DNA of 64,000 nt, taken from assembly GCA_951799425.1 (NCBI GenBank), contig OX637392.1, positions 33,874,093 to 33,938,092 on the forward strand, given 5' to 3'. Shown in pieces: positions 1 to 12,286 of this stretch; positions within the stretch are counted from its first letter, which is position 1; each line of letters begins with the position of its first letter. The notes under the pieces are model-generated. The model ran no database searches. It worked only from the letters and a program-made list of their open reading frames with translations, and was not told where the DNA came from. The translations under genes and the position numbers were made by a program. The stretch is from Ilex aquifolium. Lineage: Eukaryota; Streptophyta; Magnoliopsida; Aquifoliales; Aquifoliaceae.

Positions 1-382
1 AATTTACATGGGTTGTGGCCACCGAGTGAGGGTGGGTTGTGATATATTTATACATGTGAAGTATTGTGAATATTAGGTGGGAAAAAGGCTTGGAAAACAA
101 AGGAGGTTATGTCAAAATTTTATGAAAAATTAAAAGACTTGTTAAGTGTGTAAAACATCTTTTAAATAGGTGGGAATGATATCAAAAGGGGGGGGGGGTT
201 TAGAAACCTTGAAGAAATAGGCTAAAAATGGAAGGGAAGTGGTTTGAAAAACTTTGGGAAAAGAAATGGGAAAATGGAGGAAATGAATGAAAAATCAATT
301 TATCCAACCTAATGATCTTTCATTTACTTTTCTTCTTCCTTTTCACTCACTTCCCAGGTTTGTGGAAATTCTGGGCGTGACA
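1..382 (+). mobile_element. possible 3' end of an unassigned LTR
   Basis: No coding potential is visible. The stretch ends in GGGCGTGACA at 373-382, which resembles the GGGCGTCACA and GGGCGTTACA ends of the LTR families elsewhere in the window. Directly after it, sequence matching the inverted family B LTR begins. This fits a forward LTR cut by the window edge and inserted into the inverted LTR. Its 5' end and target duplication lie outside the window, so the call is weak. Confidence 0.3.
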
Positions 383-1428
383 AGTCAAGACCTAACATGT
401 GATATACACCCTTAGCCTACCCATTTCATATGCCATATTTTAGGTTGAAATTACATCTAAATAGGGGAAACCCTACCTCTCGTAGCGTGAGCCTACGTAG
501 TAGAACTCCAAGGAAAGTCCGAATTTAGCTTCCCAAGCCTTAGGCCTACATTTTCGTATTTGATATTTTTGGTGAAAAATGCAATCTTTGGTGTGGTTGC
601 GTAGTTCTTGTTGCGTAGAGCAATTTTAATTCTTGGCCCGAAGCGATTAAACGGTTTAATCTTCGTAGATCTAAGAAGGAAGGAAGGAGAAAAAAATAAA
701 AAAAAAACTCACTTTTCTCTCTCTCACTCTCTAGGCAACTTCTATAGAAGGAAAAAAAACAAGTGGAAGACTTTTAAATGTGTGGCCCACATCGCGTTAC
801 ATGTCTTCTTTTTAACTGGTCCAATTTTATTCCGAATCAATTAAATTTCGTCCCGTGTTAAGTTTAGTATATTTTTATTGAACTAACTTTGAATTATTTT
901 TCGGGTCCCTGATCGCAATTATTTTAGTCGTGCGACACCCGATCGTTTTGTAACACGTGAAAAATCCAACTATCTTAAATTTTTAAATTTAATGGGTAGC
1001 TAGATTTTGCAAGACGAATCCAATGGTGAGGTCCGTTTTTGTAAAAACCGGGTAAATTTAAAATTTTATGAAAAATGGGCAAAACGGTAATTTACCACTA
1101 CGGTAAGAGTTACAAATCTGAATTTTTCTAGAGTTCGGATGACGAAATAGAAATCTGAATTTTTCGTCTCGCTAAATCTAGCAACCCTATCAATTTTCAT
1201 TGAATTCCGAGATAGTCGGATTTCTCACGTTTTATGAGGCGGTTAGGTCTCGGGTGACCCAAAAAATGAATTTTTGATTAAAATTTTGAAATTTGGAAAA
1301 TAAGTTAAAACAAGTTGAAATAAAAATATTTTGAACTTGAACCAGGGCAAAATTTAATCGTTTCGGGGCGAAAACGGACCCAGGAAAAAGAGGTCATGTG
1401 GCGCGATGAGGACCAAGTATTTAGGGAG

Positions 1429-1436
1429 TATAAAAA
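1429..1436 (+). promoter_or_regulatory. TATA box of family B solo LTR
   Basis: TATAAAAA about 390 bp into the LTR, followed by a purine-rich stretch. The homologous LTRs have TATAAAAA at 55280 and TATAAATA at 57056 in the same relative place, which supports a U3 promoter. Confidence 0.5.
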
Positions 1437-2556
1437 GGGGAGAAATATCAGATTTCTCCCCATTTGGTCTGCTGGTTCTCACGTTGGGGAGGAAGAGAGG
1501 GAAAAAGAGAAAGCTCTCTACCTTCTCTCTATGATCTACGGAGATTGAGTGCTTAAATCAACTCGAGCCAAGAATCAAAGTTGTTCTACTCGTCGAGGGT
1601 TACACCTACGTACCAAAAAGAGCGAATTTCACCGAAATTTTCGAGACGGGATTTTGGGGAAAAGTCAAGGTTGAGATTGGGTGGTGTTCTTGAAGGTTCT
1701 ACAACTCGTTTTATGCTTCAAGAGGTAGGATTTTCTCCCTAATTAGGTTTATTTCGAATCTAGGGTGATGATATGGAATGTGTAGGTTGTTAGAAATTAT
1801 TAACACTTGCCTATTGTGATTATTGTGATGAAATGGGTATTGGAAATGAGTAGAGATCAATTCTAGCGTGAATTCGTAGTTAGAAATTGCTAGCTTGTGA
1901 TTTCTTGAAAATTTTGATATGTGGGCATGCTATGTGTTTACATTATGCCTTGGAGAATTAAGTGTGTTAATTGCATGATTATGTGATAACATGCTTGGAC
2001 ATCGTGGTGGCAAGGATGTTGATATATGTTTGTTGATATATTGACATTGTAATGATTTATGGAAATTATATGCTTTTGATATAATTGGTCATAGAATGTG
2101 TTGAAGTAGTTCATATGACATTCATTACATATGGGTATGATATTGATTTTGCAATTGGACATTTCATTGCATTTGCAGGGAGACATCGCATTCATGGGCA
2201 TGAGGCTTGAGTGTGGGTGCGTGTGTGCATGGTTTGATCAAACACCATTCTTGGTGGATGATGCATGGGCTCGGGATGGTTGGGCCGATGGTTCGATTGA
2301 GTCGCATGATTTGCATTGAAAATTGGGTTAGGGTTAGCAAGAAGGGCTATACAATCCCTCAGGTGCAAGACCTGGTTACTTGGGAAGATGCACTCCCTTG
2401 GTTTAGTCCATAAAGTGTGTGGATGTATCCGGAACCCTTGGTGTAAGTCCATGAATTCCGTGTGGGTTGGGTAACCGTTGGTGTAAGTCCATAAATACCC
2501 ACCCCAAGAAAGACCCGGAGATTTTAAAATGTCCTTGAATGTGAAACATCAATGGC

Positions 2557-2582
2557 GGGGGGGGGGGGGGGGGGGAGGGGGG
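2557..2582. repeat. poly-G tract
   Basis: Nineteen G, one A, then six G inside the solo LTR. Homopolymer length here is prone to sequencing error. Confidence 0.9.
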
Positions 2583-3054
2583 CTTAGAATGCCCAGTTTT
2601 ATACACATGACATATGCATTGTATTGTGGGAGCCGGTGAGGGCTCGGGTTAAAGTGCATAAGTGAGTCCCATCTCATTTCATGGCATGACATGATCAAAT
2701 TCCAACATTGAATTGCATATTCTTGTTTGGGATGATTGTTGTTGTTAAATGTTGCATGTGAACATTTCATATGCACTTAGGTTGGGGAGTTACCTCTTTA
2801 GGAGATACCCTATTGAGCGTGGCTCACCCTTCGTGGGACAACATTTCAGGTGCGGGATATGCTCTGGTGGACGACTTAATCGGGGCCCCATGGTTGAAGA
2901 AAAACGGACATGTGGCCTTTATGTCTTATTTTTGTAAAACTTCATGTAAATTCCTTATGGACCATGTTTTATATGAAAAACTTCATTATACATGTGTTGG
3001 ATTGATTTGGAATGGATTGGAATTGAAAGAGGAAGGAATCGTAGGAAAACAGGC

Positions 3055-3147
3055 AAAACCTTCCAAAAGGTCGATGAAAACCTTCGGGAAGGACTTTGCC
3101 AGTAGGCAAAACTTTTCGGAAGGTCGACCAAAACCTTCCGGAAGGTT
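3055..3147. repeat. palindrome cluster, core CCTTCCGGAAGG
   Basis: Four related motifs with 20-30 bp spacers. The last is a perfect 16-bp palindrome, AACCTTCCGGAAGGTT, at 3132-3147. The others are imperfect versions near 3057, 3080 and 3113. The cluster sits about 300 bp before the LTR 3' end. The homologous place in the LTR at 54887 holds GGTACCGGTACC motifs instead. Confidence 0.85.
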
Positions 3148-4404
3148 TTTCAAAAATCTGAAATTTAAAGAATGACTTCCTATGCTTCCGGGCCTTGAGC
3201 CCTTTTGTTCTAATGACATAAATGGGCAATAATTGAGTTTAAATTGATGTATATTGGACCTCGGATGGGTCATGTGGTTTAAATGTACACATGTCATGCG
3301 TTTGGGAGCTCCCAGTACAAGGGAGACTCTGTCCAAACTTTTTATTGTTTGTGCCGTGGTGTCGGGTTATGTGGCATTCACAGATATTTCCGCAGGTTGA
3401 TGGGTGATCAACGGGTTGACAAATGATCCCCGGTTTTAGGGGCGTCACAGTTTCGCCATCTAAATTTTATAAAAATTCACGTTTTTGACCCGTACTTTAA
3501 CAATTAATTACTATTTTACCCTTTTAATTAGGATTTTTAATAAAAATTTTTTCTCGGGTTTTATATATCAAGTTACATCAAATGAATTTTTTGTATGCAC
3601 TTCCATGCTTAGGACAAAGATAATGACATTGGAGACTTAAGAACTCTTGGTTTAATTAATTAGACTTAGGAGGACTAGTGTTATAATGGAATTGGAGATT
3701 GATCCATGTATTACTCTTAGGTGTTCTTTAAAAAAAAGGTTTTTCTAAACCTCTTTTGTGTTTTGAAAATATAGTTTTAGCCATTAGCAGACTCCTTTTG
3801 AGCAACACCCTTTAGTGTTCAAGAGGATTAGATTTTTGTTTAGTTTTAGGCTTAAAAAATTCGTAGGGACCACCCTATATTCGCTAGACTTCACTAGAAT
3901 GGTCTCTAAAGACTTAGGAAAATTTCGGGTAAAGGCTAAACGGAAGAACAATAGGGATCACCTTGTGGGTTGCTTGAGCAACCATGCTCTCCTAGATTGG
4001 GTTTGAATCTTCTTTTCATTTCAGTGACCACCACCCTCTGACCGTCTTCCCACCGATTGAACAGCCATTCGCGAATTTGTGTTTTTTTAAATCCCAAGAC
4101 AAACCCTATTTTAAGCCCATAAATAGAGGGATGCCCTCCCAACCTAGGGTAAGCCTCTTGAGAGTAACTTCAACTTATCATATAACTTGAGAGCTTGAAC
4201 CACAACCCTAGATCCCTAGATCTTGTGATAATAACCCTGTTATTCATTAAAAGATAACGATAAATCAATATTATAGAAATTTATTTTTGTAAATTTAAAA
4301 TAAATAAATGGACCTCAAATATGGATTCTTTAAGTGAAAACGAGTCAAATAATTGATTATGTTTAATAAATATCCAAAGTATCCAAATGGTATAATAGAT
4401 GTGC

Positions 4405-4426
4405 ATATATATATATATATATATAT
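4405..4426. repeat. (AT)n microsatellite
   Basis: Eleven AT dinucleotides in an AT-rich stretch. Confidence 0.9.
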
Positions 4427-4750
4427 GTATACTATTTTAAAATGTCAACACAACAAAAGTGAAAAACTTTTGATTGACCATTATGTCCTTATTAAAAAGG
4501 TAAAAGACATATCTTTATGTATTTAATTATCCATTATTAATTAAATATGCAAATGACCCTTCATATATTTTCATTTTCATAGTTATTTGTTTATATTATT
4601 ATGTTACATTACATTAAATGCCTATTTCACTCTTGAACAATTGTACAATACCACTTTTATAACCACTCCTACCACTTAACTAGCTGTTGATTCATATGCT
4701 TCTTACGGTGTAGTCGGTTTCCGTTTTAATGGATTAAATTGGGGACCTCT

Positions 4751-4819
4751 CAAATTCTGAGAATAAATATTCAATTGATAGCTGCCCATACAGATTCTGA
4801 GAATAAATATTCAATTGAT
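4751..4819. repeat. short tandem duplication, 40-bp period
   Basis: A 29-bp block containing GAATAAATATTCAATTGAT occurs at 4751-4779 and again, with one change, at 4791-4819. Fragments of it recur to about 4863. Confidence 0.75.
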
Positions 4820-6104
4820 TACAGACCTTACAAATTTTGAATATTTCCAAGTAAATATTCAATCACATAAAATGTACTACTATGTGAATTGTCTTCTTTG
4901 TTTCGTCACCGACTTGTTGCACTTTAATATTCAATCACTAACCGGTCATGTATTAACTTAGACAATGCATTATGATTTCATGTTGAGCTTATTAATGATT
5001 TGAATTAAGCGGAATCCTAATTGCGTTGGAGTTTGTTTCACATATGCCACACTTGAATTTAACAAAGTTAAATAAAATTTGAAATTATGTGAGTGAAGTT
5101 AAATGAAGTGAGGAAACACTGCTCTAGAATGTATAAAATTTAGTTTAATATCTTTGAATATGTCTTAGAGTAATGTATTGAGATGACAATTTTTGGATGG
5201 AGCTAATATAATGCGAATATGTGTAATTTTCATGATTTTTGACATTGAGCATTCATTGTTTAATTTGAAAATTTCATTTGATTTATATCCAAATTCATCC
5301 ATTCATGTGCATTTAATTGCATTTAGGTTGTATATAAATCATACATGCATGTTAGGGCTCATTGGAGTCATTTGGAAGTGGGCTAGACAATAGAGGAAGA
5401 TTGCTCTACTTCAAGGCTCGCTTGAGTGGCCAGTGACCTCGTTCAAGTGACCTGCATCGGGATTCGACACTACTGCTTTAAAAGGCCTGTGTTTGACAGG
5501 ATTATCTCATTCCTTGAACTTCCAAGAAAGAACCCACCTAGTTTCTAGCGTATCCAAAGCATTTCCTTGAATCCAAAGTTTATATTGAGTGAGATTAAGT
5601 GTATTTTGCGTTAGATCTGTATTTATCATACATACTCACACTATTCACCAATCACTTTTGGAAAATGCCTCCAAGATCTGAATAGGGTATATGTAGCTAA
5701 AGGGAGAGGTCATTTCCAAACCCCACAATACTGGGAGCTGTATAGGAGACAATTCTTGTTTTGACCTGTGTTGGTTAAGAGAGGAGTGGACCTGAATGGG
5801 GTAAGTAATACTACCGTCCCCTTGAATTTTGAGCCTTGAGGGTGGAGTAACCTAATAACAGCACCCTTGCGTACAAATATGGACATGGTCAAGGAGTTTT
5901 ATACACACATTTGAGATACTACATGATTAGTAGTTAAAATTAGCATATTACTATGCCCTTTTAAGACCAATTATACTTTGGTGGAGTTTAAATGATGACA
6001 TTGCAGGACATAAATTGTACAAGGGCCCAAAGACAATAAATATCAAACTTTCATTCAACACCAGCATTTTCTGGAAGAAAATGGGAGAAGCTTGAAACAA
6101 GGCA

Positions 6105-6440
6105 TGAACGTTCAAACGTCAATCCACGTTTGAACGTTCTCTTGAATTATTGAAGACCAGACTGCTGAAGTGCAAGGACTTGGCGTGTTGCAGTTAGGAA
6201 GGAAAACACAGAGGCACTTGAGTGCCACGTTCAAACGCCAATAAACGTTCGAATGTTCTCCTGAATTATTGAGGCCCAAGCTGCTGAGTGCAAGGGCAAT
6301 GGTGCATGGCGTGTGGAAGTTGCTCTCATAGAAGAACACAGGCCACTTGAGTGGGAGGTTCAAACTCTGACTGGCGTTCGAACGCCCATCAAGCAAAGAC
6401 AGGAGACAACGTTCGAACGCCAGACAACGTTCGAACATTG
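6105..6440. repeat. palindrome array, core GTTCGAAC
   Basis: Three imperfect units of about 120-130 bp each carry pairs of palindromic motifs related to ACGTTCGAACG. The best are GGCGTTCGAACGCC (6373-6386, perfect 14-bp palindrome) and CGTTCGAACG (6410-6419). Older versions with TTCAAAC or GTTTGAA occur near 6107, 6126, 6232 and 6246. The first two units also share a TCTCYTGAATTATTGARG spacer. The array lies 115-450 bp upstream of a TATA box, as expected for the U3 part of an LTR. Confidence 0.8.
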
Positions 6441-6553
6441 TCCCCAGACAAGCTGCAGAGTAGTTGATTTTCTATCCGGACCTTGGGGCTTTCACTTAGA
6501 CTTTCAAGACTTTGTACTATTCCTCCACACTCCCTTGCCCCCTCCTCTTTGCC

Positions 6554-6561
6554 TATAAATA
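6554..6561 (+). promoter_or_regulatory. TATA box, probable LTR promoter
   Basis: GCCTATAAATAC downstream of the palindrome array and upstream of the gag-like pseudogene. The gag-only element further right has the same GCCTATAAATAC core on its own strand, so a comparable LTR promoter is likely. The LTR ends could not be located. Confidence 0.45.
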
Positions 6562-7479
6562 CTCCCATTGTGGGAGCTTCAAGGAGACCCAACACTTAGA
6601 GTAGAATAGTTGTAGAATTAGTCTTAGACTTAGGCTTACATTTACTTGCATAGAGGAAGATAGATCATCTTTTGTTTGAGGTGGAAACCCTCCAAAAGTG
6701 ATTAGCTTTCTTCTACTTTTATTATTAGTTTCATTTTCTTCCATTGTTTGTGCTTCCTTCTTCCCTTAGAGGAGTGAAACTCTTCAACTTTTCTAGAGCT
6801 TTACCAAAGTCGTGAAAGGTGGAACGTGATTCACTCATTCTTTGCCGATATTTGTGTATGATGGAATGTATAAATCATCCGGAAGTTATATTTGTGCATT
6901 CCGTTTATGCTTAATGTTTTATATTTCACTTGTTTATTGAATGATTGAATGCATCTAGCAAAGTTAAGGTACTATGTATAACCATGAGCACTTTCTATGA
7001 CACAGATGACTCTCGACATAGAAAGACTCATTGGTTCAAGGCAAGTACCCCGGCTAGATCTTCATGACTACATTTCAATCTTCACCATTATTGTGTTTCA
7101 TTTAAAGAATGGAATACTAATGCCATGGTTGGATACCTTGTAGAAACACTTGCTTGTTTGTAGACGGGTTGAGTCTCGGCACAGAAAATTCTTGTAAACT
7201 TCTACAAAGACATCAAAACCTTGCTATTAATCCTCACAATCCATCTTTATCTTCCGATTAACTTCATGTTGACAAAGTGGTTAATTGAGTTCCCAAGCAC
7301 AAGTATAATAAACCGAATGGTAAACTACATGTCCAGATCCTTGAGCTAAAGGGTGACTGTTACATTTGAGAACTTAGTATATCTTGTCTAGAAAATCCCC
7401 TTGGAAAGAATCTTATATTCTGTCCAGAAAAATCCTTGAACATCACAACTTTAAATCTCAAGGATTCCAGTCACTGTGG

Positions 7480-8544
7480 TCTCTGCTTACTTCTAAACAC
7501 CAACATTAGTTCCCTTTGAATTTGACTCCGGACTTAACTGGATTATTACTACAACTTGATCGCCTACAATTGGGTGTACACATTTCGGATCAAGTCACTA
7601 CAGAGGATAGTGAGCTCTTTATCACACATTTCTGAGGTGTGTTATTCGAGTTCTTCACAAACCTGATTGCTACCACCCTGTATCTTCCTTGGGTAGCACA
7701 TGATGATTATCATTCTAGACTAGAGAGTGCTTTACCCACATTCTCAGATGTTGCTTATGTGTTATACGGAGTCCCCTATCCTAATGGTTGGAATCGCTAG
7801 TTGTGGAACCAAAAAGGACTTGACTAGGGATTATCGATTCACCAATTTGATAACTAAATACAACATAGATATGAAGTCACACATCCCTACATTTCCTATA
7901 CCTCGAGCTTACCTTTTACATGCTATTGCTACGGGTTTAGAGATAGATTTGCCTTGGGTGATCTTTAGAGTGATTCAGAGAGCATTTGTTGAGGAGAGGA
8001 TCATTGATAGTCTGCCATTTGGGTCTCTTATCACCCGAGTATGTTTGGACCAGAGTGCTGAAACTTTAGAGATAGGCCAGTTGCTGAGACCTAGCAGACC
8101 TCTCGGGAAAGAGTCTTTTAGACAGAATAAGCCACATGTTCATTACACTTTGATCCCATGGAGGCCAAGGCATAGGGTTATGAGATGGAGGCTGAGCTAC
8201 ATGCCCCTACCACTTCTGAGCTTGGATGTTCGATTCCTGCACCACCAGCGAGACATGCACGAGCTCATACCTCATGTACCATACTCTATAGGAAACTTCA
8301 TGCAGCTGCACTTGATTAGTGGACCACATTTCACACAGAACTAGGTCACTTACAAAGTAGTACAAATCAACAAAATAGTCTCACTGCTCTCAAACTAGAT
8401 GCTCTTGACGAGGGGATGGGTAGTATTATTAGAGATCAAAGGGATATACACAGGCAGGTTCGACATCTTAGGTGTATGTTACAAAATGTAGGTTTTATTG
8501 ACACAAATGAGCCTGAGACACAGGGAGGAGATGGTGGAGTTTGA
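7480..8544 (+). pseudogene. gag-like 'putative plant transposon protein' remnant
   Basis: Pieces in different frames line up with the 373-residue protein encoded at 48681-49802. About 7633-7797 reads VLFEFFTNLIA and then a block ending in a stop, matching the VREFYSN region. The frame 7727-8344 carries YLLHAIATGLEIDLP and LPFGSLITRVC, matching YFLYALGMGHTIDLP and LPYAMIVSQIC. About 8335-8544 is a helical, charged C-terminal tail that ends in TGA. At least two frameshifts and an in-frame stop break it. The family is known from gag-like ORFs of plant LTR elements, often non-autonomous ones. Purine-rich runs with AAGGGGGAGA near 9003 and 9094 could be its polypurine tract, but no flanking LTR pair was recognised. 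The product is inferred from similarity to the right-hand copy. Confidence 0.65.
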
Positions 8545-11268
8545 TGTAGTCATTATAGCTGGTTTAGAGATTTGTAGTTTAGGCCATATGAGAGTTTGAG
8601 TGTTTATTATTCATTCATAGTCTATACTAAAGTACTCTATTTTTTGTTGACTTTTCCATTTGTTTTGACTTTTACTTGTTTAGATAATTTTTCGTTTGTT
8701 ATGACGATACTCTAAGTCCTGTTTATTAAGTTGGTCTTTGTTTATACCTTCTTGTTATACCATGGTTCTATGTCATGATTGTTATATGTTGTCATTGAGT
8801 TGACATTCATAAAAAATAAGAAAATAATATGTTGGGTAACTTGATTATGTACTGTGCCTGACATATGTTGTCATTGGGTTGACATTTGTGACAAAAGGGG
8901 AAGGAAATTTTAGGTACTTATGAGAGGAATCGGGGAGATTTACTCTTGACTAGGCTAGATATGTTGCATATGAATTGAGGAAGGGGAAGTTTGTTCAAAT
9001 ACTTAGGGGGAGAATATTTACAAACTTGGCATGAAATCACCTATTTAACACTTGTTTATTTTATACTTGTTATTTTACTTTTGAACACGAACTAAGGGGG
9101 AGAACTTGGTGTGATTGACACTGATATATCAATAGGTTCTTAGATATATGGGGGCAATTTAGTTCTTAACATGCTACATATTTGCGCTTACATGATGTAT
9201 ACATAAATATTCCCTATGCTTAACTTGTTGTTTACTATACCTATGATTGTGTAATTTAATTCTTTAACATATTATGATTTTCGCAAGGTTTTCGTTTGAG
9301 TGGTGATGTACAAGACTATGATATTCAAGCAATATCATAGGACGTAGATCTTATACTAAGATAGATGCTTGCTCCTTTGAGTTGATTAAATTATAGAGGA
9401 ATTCTCAAGCGTAGGTAGACTTATATGGCCTTTAGGCCAAGATCAAATGTAGTATTTAATCTTATCAGTTAGAATTTGTTAAGATTTTATAAATGTAATA
9501 GTATTTTTAAAAAAAATTAGTGGATGATTAAGAAGAAAATAATAAAATTAAAGTTCACAAGCTTCTGGAAATTTGTTATCTAGCAAAACTCTCTTCTCCA
9601 ATAAAGAGCAAATGCATCATATATTGTGTTTATTTGTATATGCTATTGTCATTTCCTCAAACGTCACCTTAAAAGCATCATATGTTTAGACTTTTATCAT
9701 CATCTTTATGTTGTGTCTTATCTAGGTAATAGAAATTGGAAAACATAGTTCGCATCACCAAATTTAGTCATAAGAGAGTTCACCATGTTTAGAAATGTCG
9801 TACTTAAATGCAACTAGCTAGGTTATTATTGTTTCTTGAAAAATTTTAAGCAAATATTTATTGCGAGTCTTAGCGGGGTGGGGTAAATGAAACCTTATTT
9901 TGCCATTTCGCTTTTGTTCATGGGGTTATTTTACATGAGAGTCTCATACAACTTCCTTCTTAGCCTATTTCAAGTGTGGATCCGACTATGGTAAAAGCAA
10001 ATGTGGACACAAGGAGGTCAGAATCAATAGTCATTGAGGAAGTGTTCAACATGGAGAGTTTACTTGATTGTCCCTACGTTGTTATTTGGAACATGTCCTT
10101 TCAAATTGATTCAAGCCATGTTGGCATCCTTATCTCTTGCTCTAATTAATACTACGAGTTTCATGCTTTTGGAAAGAGAAGATTAGGGCATGAAACACAA
10201 ATGAATTCTTCGCTTTTCCAATTTTTAGAATTGGTTTACTTTTATAGTTTTCTGTGGGCATGCTATAATATTCTTCTTACTTCTTGAACCATAAGTGCTT
10301 AATTGAAAGAACTTAGTATAATAATGGATCAATGCATCTTCTAGGTGAGAAGTCCTCTTACCTTTTGAGCAGAACCCTTGGGAGGTTGGAAAAGCTACAG
10401 TAGTTTCTAGATGAAGACTTCCCTTATAGGAAACAGGTAACCTTGTACTACTAAAACCATTCCTTGGTATACTCTGATTTGCTGGTTTTATGCCCCGTCC
10501 CCCTTTTCCCCTTTGTTGCTTGCCTATCTAGGTTTGGCATTTGTTCATTTGTTTTTTTTTTTTTTTTGCACAATTACCCATTATATGCTTCAAAACTTCA
10601 ATCTTTGCTCATGAGGATATCTCATTATGTTTCATTTTTTCTGACACACAAATGGCTGCATGCCAGTGCCTAAAAATCATGTAACTGCCAAGCTCTACTA
10701 AAGTAGAATTCTACAGATTTTAGTTGGCTTACGCACAATTTGGATGCATTTGCCTACATTGGTTGTCTCTTTCACACTATTATATGGACTATTTTTGGGC
10801 ATATTTATATCATGCTTGAATTCTCATGCAGTGTTAACAGTTTTGGCTCTTGGATGGCCATGGGTCTGTCTTGCTCTCTAATATATGTCACATTGAATTT
10901 TCGGTTTATTGTTTTGATTGGGTAGTGTTGATGTTGGTTCAAGATAAAGCATTAACAGGAGGCAAATTATATAAGTGGAGAATTTTCCAATATTTGTTTC
11001 TTGTTTCCACATCTCTGATTTCTTGGTATCTCAAGTTTTTTCTTTCTTGTGGTCATCTGTCAAGGTGAAATTTATTAGAGCTGCATTTGTTATATCATTA
11101 GCTTCAATAGTAGTACTATTTGGACTACTTTATAATCTATCACATTCATTCGATTGGTAGCAGATCCCAATCAATATTGGGGCACCAAGTCAACCCGTTG
11201 ATCATGTGATTCATTAGGTTAGTAAATTAGGTCTAAGTAACATTGCACTAGATTTTGTAATGTGCTAA
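8545..11268. other. intergenic DNA, no supported gene
   Basis: Short open frames at 10464-11160 are hydrophobic, T-rich and lack any motif I recognise. AGGGGGAGA runs near 9005 and 9096 and repeated GTTGTCATTG blocks near 8790 and 8867 look like the 3' part of an old LTR element. I cannot define its limits. Confidence 0.5.
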
Positions 11269-11643
11269 GAGCATCTCCAGACTCTAGTCCTTACCCAATT
11301 TTTTGTACCTAAATTTAAATTTGAGTAAAAATGGTCTAAAATACTTTTCCAATGTTAGATCCTTACCTATACCAAATAAAGGAAAACCCTTTTTTAAACC
11401 CAAATCAAAGAGACCCTTTTTAAAATTTAAATCTCTAATGGTGAGATTATACCCTACTTTAAAGATTCAATGGTCATATTTTACCTTCATTTAAATTTGG
11501 GTTTGTGCTCATTTAAATTTAGATTTCTCTTCCTTTCAATTTGGATTTCTCAATTGGAGAGGTCTATACCAAATCAAACTTTTTACCCTTTTTTTTTTTT
11601 ACTCAAATTTGGGTAAGAGTTTCAGTTTCCATTGGAGATGGTC
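11269..11643. mobile_element. Tourist/PIF-Harbinger-like MITE, 375 bp
   Basis: It starts GAGCATCTCC and ends GGAGATGGTC, giving near-perfect terminal inverted repeats. These extend inward, with the block CTTACCCAATTT at the left matched by the complement of AAATTTGGGTAAG at the right. TAA at 11266-11268 and 11644-11646 is a 3-bp target duplication, which is the signature of PIF/Harbinger elements. It encodes nothing; the open frame 11303-11494 inside it is spurious. Confidence 0.75.
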
Positions 11644-12256
11644 TAACGTAAAAAACAAAGGTTTGTTATTGTTTATATTAAAGGGTTTTTTTGGACATCA
11701 CAAGGATTTTAGAAGGAAAGAAAAAAGTTCAATGATCTTTGCATGGCAAGTGATTTTAAATATGACATGGGAAACAATTTCAATTGAGGCACTGTATTTA
11801 TTATATCTTGAATAAGTCATCATTGACAACATTACATTTTAGGATATTCAATCTTCCATTATCCTTTGCACTGAAATAAGCTCAAGTCACTATATTTCAG
11901 AGGCTACTTGTCGTTTTATTCTGTTGATTTATTACTTAAAAATTATGAGCTTCCTTGCTTTCCATGAATCAAATAGGCGAAGATTATCCGCTTTCACTGT
12001 CACCCTTTTAGACTTTCAAGTGCTGAAAAAGAATCGTTGTAGTTATTGTTAGGGAAGTTGCATTATAGGATAAAGATGAAATTCAAAATGGTGAGTTTGC
12101 ATCAAATATTCTTTCTAATAGTACTTTAGATCGTAATTTTTGAGTTTTTTCTATAGAATGTGATTCTTGACAGATTAAATGAAAATTTACCGAATATGTT
12201 GATTTTATGAAAAGTGACCCAGGACTTTAATATGCACATTTCATACTGAAAATAGT
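11644..12256. other. intergenic DNA, no gene seen
   Basis: AT-rich sequence without open frames of note. If the Helitron end at 12286 is real, this stretch may be its interior. Confidence 0.5.
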
Positions 12257-12286
12257 TCATGTGCAACGCACGTGTGCACCAACTAG
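12257..12286 (+). mobile_element. possible Helitron 3' terminus
   Basis: GTGCAACGCACGTGTGCAC can fold into a short hairpin. It is followed four bases later by CTAG (12283-12286) and then T. A hairpin near a CTRR terminus, inserted before T, is the known Helitron 3' signature. No 5' TC end was identified, so the extent is unknown. Confidence 0.4.

Larger units (their letters stand above)
1040..3449 (+). mobile_element. family B solo LTR (Ty3/gypsy type), 2,410 bp
   Basis: It begins TGTAAAAACCGGG and ends GGGGCGTCACA. It is flanked by GTTTT (1035-1039) and GTTTC (3450-3454), a 5-bp target duplication with one mismatch. Removing it joins the two halves of the inverted LTR around it, which confirms the ends. 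It is colinear with the LTRs at 54887 and 56668. A TATA box lies at 1429, a poly-G run at 2557 and a CCTTCCGGAAGG palindrome cluster at 3055-3147. There is no internal region, so it is a solo LTR left by LTR-LTR recombination. Confidence 0.85.
383..3565 (-). mobile_element. degraded inverted family B LTR, split by a nested solo LTR
   Basis: The parts 383-1039 and 3455-3565 align in order and orientation with the minus-strand LTR at 61196-63942. Shared blocks include the CCCATTTCATAT block (420 and 63190), the GAAGCGATT block (640 and 63412), CCGAATCAATTAAAT (832 and 63617) and the GACGAATCCAA block (1013 and 63813). The fragment stops at GGGTTTTATA (3556-3565), the complement of a mutated TGTAAAACCC LTR start. 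No polypurine tract follows it, so it looks like a solo LTR or fragment. Its other end was lost at the boundary near 382. Confidence 0.7.
3566..6104. other. AT-rich intergenic DNA, no gene seen
   Basis: No open frame resembles a known protein. It contains the TA microsatellite and a short 40-bp duplication listed separately. At 5415-5453 there are two degenerate palindrome-like motifs (CTCGCTTGAG and CTCGTTCAAG), followed at 5478 by a TTTAAAA box. This could be the worn promoter part of another LTR. Confidence 0.5.

Noticed and set aside
3936..4142. 68-residue minus-strand frame
   Set aside because: No motif, no homology recognised, and AT-rich intergenic context.
10464..11160. Hydrophobic frames resembling membrane protein fragments
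   Set aside because: T-rich low-complexity sequence in overlapping frames, with no recognisable family.
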